Assembly: GCA_910587825.1 (NCBI GenBank)
Contig: CAJUNJ010000004.1
Coordinates: 1-64,000 of the forward strand
Direction of reading: 5' to 3'
Source: an uncultured Christensenellaceae bacterium
Lineage (GTDB): Bacteria; Bacillota; Clostridia; Christensenellales; Borkfalkiaceae
Length of the DNA stretch: 64,000 bases
Positions 56,966 through 64,000 of the stretch are shown here, piece by piece. The notes beneath the pieces were generated by a model. It was not told where the DNA came from, made no database searches, and saw nothing but the letters and a program-made list of their open reading frames with translations. Numbering within the stretch: position 1 is the stretch's first letter; every line of letters starts with the position of its first letter. Made by a program: the position numbers and the translations under genes.

Positions 56966-58093
56966 TTATGCCATTATTTGTTTTCTGTTTTTTACTATAC
57001 TGTTTAAAATTTCGGCTGCTTTTTCAACCTCTTCGACCGTATTTTCCGAAGAAAAGCTTATTCTCAAAACTCCGTCAGCCGTCTCTTTTTCAACTCCGCA
57101 AGCAAGAATAATACGCGAATAACGTTTACTTGCATTAGATGAACAGGCAGAACCGGTACCTATAATTAGCCCACTATCGTCGGCTTCGTGCAAAACCGTT
57201 TCTCCGCGCAAACCCGTTGCCGCAACGGACAAAATATACGGCGAAGAATTTTCGGAAGATAAAATTTTAAAAAGTCCGCTGTCAAGGCGTTTGCGCATTG
57301 TTCCGTTTAAGCGTTTTACATTTTTAAACGCATTGCCGAGATTTTCATACTTTTTCAAAGAAGCAAATTCAAAACATTTTATACCGAAAACGTTTTCCGT
57401 ACCGCTTCTCAATCCCTGCTCCTGCCCTCCGCCGTAAATAAAGGGCTTTATTGCAAGATTTTTGCGCTTAAATAACGCTCCGCAACCCTTTATTCCGCCT
57501 ATTTTGTGTGCGCTTACCGAATACAGGTCAATATCCTTTGAAAGCCTGAACGCTATTTTACCGAACGCCTGCACGCCGTCGGAATGAAAAAGCGTGCGAC
57601 CGTTTTTGCTTTTTACGCTTTTGGCAATGGCGCAAATATCGTTAACGGCGCCCGTCTCGTTGTTTACGTGAATGACCGACACAAGCGAAGTATTTTCGTC
57701 CACCAATGACAGCAAACTGCCGCAATTTACGCTTCCGTCGCCGTTAAGTTCTGCAAATCTTACTTCGATTCCGCGTTGTTTAAGTTCGTTTACGGCAGAA
57801 TAAATTGCAGAATGTTCGCCCATAGTCGTAACAACGTTACCGCGTTTAGCCCCGCAAAAAACCGCCTGATTGTCTGCTTCCGTTCCGCAAGAAGTAAATA
57901 CAAGCGAAAAATTATATTCGTCGGCTATTAAAGATAAAACGTTATTCCTTGCACGCTTTAATTCAAGGTGCAAATTATAACCTTCCGCATACAGAGCGGA
58001 AGGATTATAATACTTTGATAAAAGATATTCTTCGGCGCGTTTTAAACACTCCGCGTCGGGTTTTGTCGTAGCTGCATTATCGAGATAAATCAT
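56966..58093 (-). CDS. Cysteine desulfurase (IscS/NifS type)
   Basis: The 375-residue PLP enzyme removes sulfur from cysteine. The N-terminal IYLDNAATTKP, the PLP lysine in SVSAHKIGGIKG near residue 193 and the active-site loop GTGSACSSNASKR with its nucleophilic cysteine near 318 are all present. The short loop and the partner gene thiI suggest a NifZ/IscS-like desulfurase dedicated to tRNA thiolation. Its start overlaps the stop of the CarB-DapF gene by 1 nt. Confidence 0.94.
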   Translation of the reverse strand: MIYLDNAATTKPDAECLKRAEEYLLSKYYNPSALYAEGYNLHLELKRARNNVLSLIADEYNFSLVFTSCGTEADNQAVFCGAKRGNVVTTMGEHSAIYSAVNELKQRGIEVRFAELNGDGSVNCGSLLSLVDENTSLVSVIHVNNETGAVNDICAIAKSVKSKNGRTLFHSDGVQAFGKIAFRLSKDIDLYSVSAHKIGGIKGCGALFKRKNLAIKPFIYGGGQEQGLRSGTENVFGIKCFEFASLKKYENLGNAFKNVKRLNGTMRKRLDSGLFKILSSENSSPYILSVAATGLRGETVLHEADDSGLIIGTGSACSSNASKRYSRIILACGVEKETADGVLRISFSSENTVEEVEKAAEILNSIVKNRKQIMA

Positions 58094-61000
58094 TAAATTT
58101 CAATACAACCTTCAAAAGACTGTCTTACCGTACCGTCAAGTTCAACATCACCGTTTTCGAGATATCTGACGAAAAGGTCGCCGCCTTTAAGTTTTACGGT
58201 TATCGTTTCTCCGCGCACACACTTTCCGCACGCTACCGATGCAACAGCCGTTGCCGCCGCTGCCGTACCGCAGGCAAGCGTTTCCCCGTTTCCTTTTTCC
58301 CATACGCGCATTTTAACGGTGACGTTATTGACGACGCGCACGCACTCCACAAATACGCCCTGAGGGAAATATTCCGAATCCGCAACGGCTTGTCCGAGAG
58401 TTTCAAGGTCAAGTTTATCAACTTCATCACTGAAAATTACGCAATGGGGATTGCCGACGTTTACAAGCGTTACGGTATATTCCTTTCCTCCGAATATAAG
58501 CTTTTTGTCAACGTATTCGCCGTCAAGCGTCGAAGGCAACAGCTGTGCGTCAAACGAAGCTTTTCCGAGATTTACGCAAACGGAGCTTGCCTTGCCGTTA
58601 AACGAATTGACGGTAAGTTCCTTTACTTCCCCATTCGTTTCAATAGACATTTTTTCGCCAGCCATATTATTGTCGAACAGATATTTAGCTACGCATCTTA
58701 CGGGATTCGCCGCCATTCCGCCGTTGCTTCCGTCGCTGTTAAATACTCGCACTTTTGCATCTGCAACGTCGGACTTTTCAATCATTACAACGCCGTCCGC
58801 CCCGATAGCGTAATGCCTGTCTGAGAAATTGATTGCAAGCGATTCGGGACAAGTAATGCGCCCGTCCATATTGTTGAAGAAAATGTAATCGTTTCCGCAA
58901 CTGTGCATTTTACAGAAATCCAGTTTAAGCTTACTCTTTCTCAAATTGTTTATATCCACAAGCTCGGTATTAAACTGGTTATATCTTCCCGCTATAACGT
59001 CCGCCAAAGCGTTTGTTGTGTCAAGCGAAGTAAGCACTGTTATGCCAAGCAAAATTGCGTGATGGTGCATACTTATATAGTTCGAAATCGATTCCACGTC
59101 CGTCTTACCCGTATATACGATATAATCGATTTTTCCTTCATCCATAAGCTTGAAAATTTCTTTATTGCTTGACAGACGCGATACTTCGTTACATTCAAGT
59201 CCAAGACTCTTTATTACTTCGCAAGTGCCTTTTGTAGCGTAAAGCGTAAGCCCGAGATCGGAAAACTTTTTGACGATATTTACAATTTCGGGTTTATCCT
59301 GGTCATTAATCGTAAAATAAATTCCGGAAGGGTTTTGTTTGGTCGCATGCTTCATATTAAAGCCTGCGGAAACAAGTCCTTTGAACAATGCCTCCTCAAT
59401 AGTCTTTCCTATACCGAGAACTTCGCCCGTGGATTTCATCTCGGGGCCAAGCTGAGAATTGACGTCGTTGAGTTTTTCAAAAGAGAACACGGGGACTTTA
59501 ACGGCAACGTAAGGCGAATTGGGATATAACCCCGTTCCGTAACCGAGCTTTCTCAACTTTTCACCCATAATAATGCGCGTTGCAAGCTCAACCATAGGTA
59601 CGCCCGTAACTTTCGAAATATACGGAATGGTTCGCGAAGCCCTCGGATTGACTTCGATTACGTAAAGTTCGTTATGATAAATAAGGTACTGTATGTTTAT
59701 AAGTCCCTTGGTCTTCAACGAAATTGCAAGCTTTGTCGATACGTCTACAACCTTTTTAAGCATAGCGTCGCTCAGATTGTAAGGCGGGTAAACCGCGATA
59801 GAGTCACCGCTATGCACTCCCGCTCTTTCGATGTGTTGCATTATACCGGGGATGAGAACGTCTACGCCGTCGGAAATAGCATCGACTTCGAGTTCGGTAC
59901 CCATAAGATATTTGTCGCAAAGCACGGGGTTTTCTATTTTCTGCGCTAAAATTACGTCCATATATCTTTCGATGTCGTTCTGTGTAAACGCAATCGTCAT
60001 ATTCTGACCGCCGATTACGTACGACGGACGCAAAAGCACGGGATAACCCAACGTTTCCGCCGCCTGAACGGCTTCTTCCTTTGTCATAACGGTATGTCCC
60101 TTGGGACGGGCTATACCGAACTGTTCCAAAAGCGCGTCAAATCTTTCCCTGTCTTCCGCAAGGTCTACGCTGTCGGCAGGCGTGCCGAGAATACGTATGC
60201 CCTTCTTATCGAGGTAACTGCAAAGCTTGATAGCCGTCTGCCCGCCGAAAGTAATAACAACGCCGTACGGCTTTTCGACGTCTATTACATTCTGTACGTC
60301 TTCGGGAGTAAGCGATTCGAAATAGAGCCTGTCCGCGGTATCGAAATCGGTTGATACCGTCTCGGGGTTATTATTTATAATAACAACTTCGTATCCCATA
60401 CGCTTCAACGCCCATACGCAATGTACGGAGGAATAATCGAATTCTATGCCCTGACCTATTCTTATCGGACCGGAACCTATGACGATAATTCTCTTTTTGG
60501 TGCTGTTCTTGGCAAAAGGCTTTGCTTCGTCGTGTTCCTTCTCGTCATATGTAGAATAGAAATACGGGGTCTGCGCCGCAAATTCCGCACCGCAGGTATC
60601 AACCATTTTATAGACGCAGTTTACGTGTTTGGGAAGCGGATTACCGGAGTATTTCAATAATTCTTTATCGGGGTAACCGAGCTTCTTGCCGCGCAGATAT
60701 TGCTCTTTTGTCAACTGTACGCCGGAAATTTCTTTTTCATAGTCCGAAAGATTTTTAAGTTTATTTAAAAACCACTCGTCAATCTTAGTTACCGCGTAAA
60801 TTTTTTCGACGGAAACTCCGCGCTTTATAGCCTGATATACTATAAACAATCTCTCATCGGTAAGATCAGAAAGTTTATCTATAATTTCTTCATCCGAAAG
60901 CGCTTCGAATTTTGGCATATTTAATGTGGCAACGGAAATTTCCGCCCCGCGGACAGCTTTCATGATTGCCATTTCAAAACTCGTACCGATTGCCATTACT

Positions 61001-62142
61001 TCACCGGTCGCCTTCATCCTTGTCCCGAGATTTCTCTTGGCATAAAGGAATTTATCAAACGGCCATTTGGGCAGTTTTACAACAACGTAGTCGATTGTGG
61101 GTTCGAAGCAAGCGTACGTCTTGCCCGTAACATCGTTTTTAATTTCGTCAAGAGTATATCCGAGAGCTATTTTCGTCGATACCTTGGCAATAGGATAACC
61201 TGTCGCCTTGGAGGCAAGCGCAGACGAACGCGACACCCTCGGGTTTACTTCTATAACCGCATATTCGAAAGAATCGGGATCGAGTGCAAACTGGCAGTTG
61301 CAGCCGCCTTCGATGCCGAGTTCCGTAATTATATTTAAAGATGCCGACCTGAGCATCTGATATTCTTTATCAGACAAAGTAACTGCGGGCGCAATAACGA
61401 TTGAGTCCCCCGTATGAATACCGACGGGGTCAAAATTTTCCATAGAGCAGACTGTAAGCACGTTGCCTGCACTGTCGCGCAGTACTTCAAACTCTATCTC
61501 TTTCCACCCGCCTATGTACTTTTCGATAAGAACTTGCGTAATTGGCGAAAGCATAAGCCCGTTATGTGAAATAAGCCTTAACTCTTCTTCGTTTTTAGCT
61601 ACGCCACCACCCGCGCCGCCGAGCGTGTATGCGGGACGAACGATTACGGGATAACCGATTTCTTCGGCAATAGCAACGCATTCTTCAACCGAATAAGCAA
61701 TGTCTGACGGAACTACGGGCTGATTGATTTTCTGCATCGTTTCTTTGAACAGTTCCCTGTCTTCCGCTCTATCTATCGAATCGAGATTTACGCCGATAAG
61801 TTTGACGCCATATTCGGCAAGAAAACCCGACTTTGCAAGCTGACAACCCAGCGTAAGACCGGTTTGTCCGCCGAGTGAAGCCAAAAGACTGTCTGGACGT
61901 TCCTTAATAATTATACGCTTCAAGCTGTCGACTGTAAGCGGCTCAAGATAAATTTCGTCCGCCAACGCCTTATCTGTCATTATCGTTGCGGGGTTAGAGT
62001 TGCATAAAACAACATTGATACCTGCGTCTTTGAGCACGCGACACGCCTGTGCTCCCGCATAGTCGAATTCCGCAGCCTGTCCGATTACTATGGGGCCCGA
62101 ACCTATTACAAGTACTTTTTTAATATCTTCTCTTTTAGGCAT
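58093..62142 (-). CDS. carB-dapF: Fusion of carbamoyl-phosphate synthase large subunit and diaminopimelate epimerase-like domain
   Basis: Residues 1 to about 1066 are a full CarB: two ATP-grasp halves (GSGPIVIGQAAEFDYAG near residue 13, GSGPIRIGQGIEFDYSS near 555) and an MGS-like regulatory end. From about residue 1075 the frame continues, without stop or new ribosome-binding site, into a DapF-like domain: KMHSCGNDYIFF (Met1079), DRHYAIGADGVV and TLACGTAAA with Cys1291. In canonical DapF the first catalytic cysteine lies in an MCGNG-type motif; here residues 1143-1147 read MAANP. The overlap with carA is 8 nt. The fusion joins arginine/pyrimidine supply to a lysine/cell-wall step. It could be active with altered chemistry, or be a degraded epimerase kept as a domain. 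Confidence 0.93.
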   Translation of the reverse strand: MPKREDIKKVLVIGSGPIVIGQAAEFDYAGAQACRVLKDAGINVVLCNSNPATIMTDKALADEIYLEPLTVDSLKRIIIKERPDSLLASLGGQTGLTLGCQLAKSGFLAEYGVKLIGVNLDSIDRAEDRELFKETMQKINQPVVPSDIAYSVEECVAIAEEIGYPVIVRPAYTLGGAGGGVAKNEEELRLISHNGLMLSPITQVLIEKYIGGWKEIEFEVLRDSAGNVLTVCSMENFDPVGIHTGDSIVIAPAVTLSDKEYQMLRSASLNIITELGIEGGCNCQFALDPDSFEYAVIEVNPRVSRSSALASKATGYPIAKVSTKIALGYTLDEIKNDVTGKTYACFEPTIDYVVVKLPKWPFDKFLYAKRNLGTRMKATGEVMAIGTSFEMAIMKAVRGAEISVATLNMPKFEALSDEEIIDKLSDLTDERLFIVYQAIKRGVSVEKIYAVTKIDEWFLNKLKNLSDYEKEISGVQLTKEQYLRGKKLGYPDKELLKYSGNPLPKHVNCVYKMVDTCGAEFAAQTPYFYSTYDEKEHDEAKPFAKNSTKKRIIVIGSGPIRIGQGIEFDYSSVHCVWALKRMGYEVVIINNNPETVSTDFDTADRLYFESLTPEDVQNVIDVEKPYGVVITFGGQTAIKLCSYLDKKGIRILGTPADSVDLAEDRERFDALLEQFGIARPKGHTVMTKEEAVQAAETLGYPVLLRPSYVIGGQNMTIAFTQNDIERYMDVILAQKIENPVLCDKYLMGTELEVDAISDGVDVLIPGIMQHIERAGVHSGDSIAVYPPYNLSDAMLKKVVDVSTKLAISLKTKGLINIQYLIYHNELYVIEVNPRASRTIPYISKVTGVPMVELATRIIMGEKLRKLGYGTGLYPNSPYVAVKVPVFSFEKLNDVNSQLGPEMKSTGEVLGIGKTIEEALFKGLVSAGFNMKHATKQNPSGIYFTINDQDKPEIVNIVKKFSDLGLTLYATKGTCEVIKSLGLECNEVSRLSSNKEIFKLMDEGKIDYIVYTGKTDVESISNYISMHHHAILLGITVLTSLDTTNALADVIAGRYNQFNTELVDINNLRKSKLKLDFCKMHSCGNDYIFFNNMDGRITCPESLAINFSDRHYAIGADGVVMIEKSDVADAKVRVFNSDGSNGGMAANPVRCVAKYLFDNNMAGEKMSIETNGEVKELTVNSFNGKASSVCVNLGKASFDAQLLPSTLDGEYVDKKLIFGGKEYTVTLVNVGNPHCVIFSDEVDKLDLETLGQAVADSEYFPQGVFVECVRVVNNVTVKMRVWEKGNGETLACGTAAAATAVASVACGKCVRGETITVKLKGGDLFVRYLENGDVELDGTVRQSFEGCIEI

Positions 62143-63211
62143 TGTATTTACCGTCCTTCATATTGCTTATAAATTTATCGAAAAGAAATGAAGCGTCGCA
62201 CGGACCGCCGCAGGCTTCGGGATGGAACTGAACCGTAAAAGCGTTTAGTTCCGGATAGTCGAAGCCTTCGCAGGTATTGTCGTTGGCGTTTACGTAAGAG
62301 AGTTTGGCTTTACCGTCAAGACTTGCCGACACAACTTCGTAACCGTGGTTCTGGCTTGTAATGTAAATTCTGCCTGTTTCAAGGCATTTAACAGGCTGGT
62401 TGGCTCCCCTGTGTCCGTATTTCATTTTCTTTGTTTTTCCGCCCATAGCAAGCGCAAACAACTGATGTCCGAGACATATGCCGAAAAGCGGAACTTTTCC
62501 CGCAAGTTTTTTAAGATTTTCTATTATACCTTTATTTTCGGCAGGATCTCCGGGACCGTTAGTAAGCATTATTCCGTCGGGATTAAGGGCAAGAATCTGT
62601 TCCGCCGTATAATTTGAAGGAACTACCACACAATAGCAACCGCGGCTTACAAGCGCGCGCGTGATATTCGCCTTTGCGCCGAAATCCCATACAACCACTT
62701 TAAAACCGTCGGGTTCGCCGTGATACGAAATTTCGGCGCAGGTGACGTTGTCAACCGCATTTACTATTTTATAAGAATTTATTTTATTGAAATCTTTTAT
62801 AGGTTTGGAGGTTATCGAAGCATTCATTACGCCTGCTTCTCTTACGATTTTGGTAAGCTCGCGCGTGTCGATGCCGTACAAACCGACTATACCTTTCTGT
62901 TCAAGATATTCGTCTATTGTCTGTTCGCTTCTGAAATTAGAAGGCCGGTCGCACTTTTCTCTCACCACGTAAGCGCTGACCCAAGGTTTTTTGCTTTCAC
63001 TGTCGGGAGTAATAATACCGTAGTTCCCTATAAGCGGGAAAGTCTGCGTTACTATCTGACCGTAATAGCTGGGATCCGTAAGCGTTTCGATATAACCGGT
63101 CATACCGGTCGTGAACACGATTTCACCGATAACGTCGCCGTCGGCTCCAAACCGGTTGCCCACAAACTGCTTACCGTTTTGCAATGTTAAATAAGCTTTT
63201 CCGTTTTTCAT
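62135..63211 (-). CDS. carA: Carbamoyl-phosphate synthase small subunit
   Basis: CarA is the glutaminase that feeds ammonia to CarB. The 358-residue protein has the N-terminal CPSase domain (TGMTGYIETLTDPSYYGQI near residue 37) and a class I glutamine amidotransferase domain with the nucleophile in FGICLGHQLFA near 244 and the HPE motif in QFHPEACGGP near 333. An AAAGGACG site precedes the ATG. It is the first gene of the carA-carB/dapF-iscS-thiI operon. Confidence 0.96.
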   Translation of the reverse strand: MKNGKAYLTLQNGKQFVGNRFGADGDVIGEIVFTTGMTGYIETLTDPSYYGQIVTQTFPLIGNYGIITPDSESKKPWVSAYVVREKCDRPSNFRSEQTIDEYLEQKGIVGLYGIDTRELTKIVREAGVMNASITSKPIKDFNKINSYKIVNAVDNVTCAEISYHGEPDGFKVVVWDFGAKANITRALVSRGCYCVVVPSNYTAEQILALNPDGIMLTNGPGDPAENKGIIENLKKLAGKVPLFGICLGHQLFALAMGGKTKKMKYGHRGANQPVKCLETGRIYITSQNHGYEVVSASLDGKAKLSYVNANDNTCEGFDYPELNAFTVQFHPEACGGPCDASFLFDKFISNMKDGKYNA

Positions 63212-63245
63212 TTATTTCGTCCTTTAAGTTTATTACTAAAATAAT

Positions 63246-63270
63246 GACTGATTTAAAAAATAAATCAGTC
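63246..63270 (-). promoter_or_regulatory. Hairpin in the carA leader
   Basis: GACTGATTTA (63246-63255) and TAAATCAGTC (63261-63270) are perfectly complementary and on the minus strand are followed by ATTATTTT. It may end the YgjP gene transcript, or attenuate the carA transcript that starts near 63392. Confidence 0.55.
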
Positions 63271-63387
63271 AAACAAAAAATATTTATTAAAATTATTTGG
63301 AAATACTTCACCCGCCGTAAGAGAAAGAAGTCCTTCTGCGGCTGAAATAGCTGTTATAGGCAATTTAAACAAAACGTTCGTATCCAT
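63265..63387 (-). CDS. Possible 40-residue leader ORF before carA
   Basis: A frame of 40 codons (MDTNVLFKLPITAISAAEG...) runs from an ATG about 5 nt after the predicted transcript start to a TGA inside the leader hairpin. It has no arginine codon. It might be a leader peptide gene, but the ATG has only a weak AAAGG site at short spacing, so it may be chance. Confidence 0.3.
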   Translation of the reverse strand: MDTNVLFKLPITAISAAEGLLSLTAGEVFPNNFNKYFLFD

Positions 63388-63398
63388 AACCTTTATAA

Positions 63399-63427
63399 AG
63401 TATACAGAAATATTTAAATCAAGTCAA
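63399..63427 (-). promoter_or_regulatory. Sigma-A-type promoter of the carA operon
   Basis: On the minus strand TTGACT (63422-63427), an exact 17-bp spacer and TATACT (63399-63404). The leader to the carA ATG would be about 180 nt. Confidence 0.78.
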
Positions 63428-63433
63428 GCAAAA

Positions 63434-64000
63434 TTAATAAAGTTTAGTTATAAAATCAAAGGTTTTAAGTCTTGCACGAAGAATTTTATAATCCGGCACG
63501 TATTTTTCAACCAAGCCCCAAAAATCTTTCGAATGATTAAAATGTACGGTATGGCAAAGTTCGTGAAAAACGACGTAACGGCGTATGTCTTCGGGAAGCA
63601 TAAAAATCATCCAGTTAAAATTAATTTTTCCGTTTCTAAAACAACATCCCCATCTTCTCTTATAACTTTTAATATCAAAACCGTCTACATTGCAATTAAA
63701 CTTAAACGCCGTATTCTCCACGCTTTTTTTAAAGTCACCCCAAAATTCCGATACAAAGGCGTTTTTAATTTGCTTCAAATTTTTTGCGTATACGCAATCC
63801 GAAGTTATCTGCGTCTTACTTCCGACAACAAGGGGAAGTTTTACACCGTTAACAAAAACCCGTTCATAACTTAAAATGTCGCCATTCAGCACTATTTTTT
63901 TGCCGTTTAAAGCAATAACTTTTTCTATCCAACCCGACTTACTTTCGACAAACGATTTTATTTTAGTTTCCGAAGTACGTTTGGGACAGCGGACGGTTAT
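63434..64000 (-). CDS. YgjP-like M48-type metallopeptidase, cut off by the window edge
   Basis: The frame is open to the right edge (64000), so the start lies outside the window. Visible residues begin ITVRCPKRTSETKIKSFVESK, typical of the region just inside the N-terminus of YgjP proteins. The HExxH zinc motif is in VVFHELCHTVHFNHSKDFW near the end. YgjP-family proteins are SprT-like metallopeptidases; some are linked to DNA-protein crosslink repair, but the role is not settled. The ending YKILRARLKTF is typical. Confidence 0.9.
   Translation of the reverse strand: MTVRCPKRTSETKIKSFVESKSGWIEKVIALNGKKIVLNGDILSYERVFVNGVKLPLVVGSKTQITSDCVYAKNLKQIKNAFVSEFWGDFKKSVENTAFKFNCNVDGFDIKSYKRRWGCCFRNGKINFNWMIFMLPEDIRRYVVFHELCHTVHFNHSKDFWGLVEKYVPDYKILRARLKTFDFITKLY

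Overview
The window looks like a chromosomal stretch of a low-GC, endospore-forming member of the Clostridia (Bacillota). The evidence is a complete spoIIIAA-AH set, spoIVB, a dacF-like carboxypeptidase, meso-diaminopimelate metabolism (lysA, dapF), and a gene order typical of that class: miaB-mutS-mutL-miaA, and nusB-folD-ispA-[OLE RNA]-oapA-dxs-tlyA-nadK-argR-recN-spoIVB. No rRNA, tRNA gene or CRISPR array was seen. The species cannot be named from the sequence.

Layout. 1-8.7 kb (minus strand): acetyltransferase, PLP lyase, miaA, mutL, mutS, miaB. 8.8-11.0 kb (plus): a class A penicillin-binding protein. 11.1-14.6 kb (minus): lysA, an M50 peptidase, scpA, scpB. 14.7-27.7 kb (minus): the sporulation and isoprenoid run, ending in spoIIIAG-spoIIIAH. 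It includes a noncoding stretch of about 590 nt at 23.7-24.3 kb with its own promoter and terminator, which I assign to OLE RNA, next to its protein partner gene oapA.

27.7-49.4 kb: a 21.6-kb mobile element, all of whose genes lie on the plus strand. It sits exactly at the spoIIIAF/spoIIIAG junction between two identical 29-bp direct repeats (27735-27763 and 49327-49355). It carries a tyrosine integrase, a small excisionase-like protein, a second complete tyrosine recombinase, and a phage-type replication and nucleotide set: single-strand annealing protein, SSB, Cas4-like nuclease, primase-helicase, its own DNA polymerase III alpha subunit, dNMP kinase and class III ribonucleotide reductase. 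RNA-repair enzymes (a Thg1-like protein, frameshifted here, and an RNA ligase), a NADAR protein and a MazF toxin are also present. I see no capsid, terminase, tail, lysis, relaxase or conjugation gene.

The element splits the spoIIIA operon. The other six genes (spoIIIAA-AF) lie at 49.3-52.8 kb on the far side. Removing the element by recombination between the repeats would rebuild a 17-nt spoIIIAF/spoIIIAG overlap, so this may be a developmentally excised sporulation insertion, like skin in concept but with a different target and recombinase.

52.9-64 kb: a lipoprotein with InlB-type repeats, TfoX-like and YjbR-like proteins, an XRE regulator, and a carA-(carB-dapF fusion)-iscS-thiI operon behind a clear promoter and leader. 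A YgjP-type metallopeptidase gene runs off the right edge. Besides the split operon, the strongest oddities are two protein fusions: CarB-DapF in the host, whose DapF part lacks one catalytic cysteine, and NrdD-RNA ligase in the element, which has lost the glycyl-radical domain.
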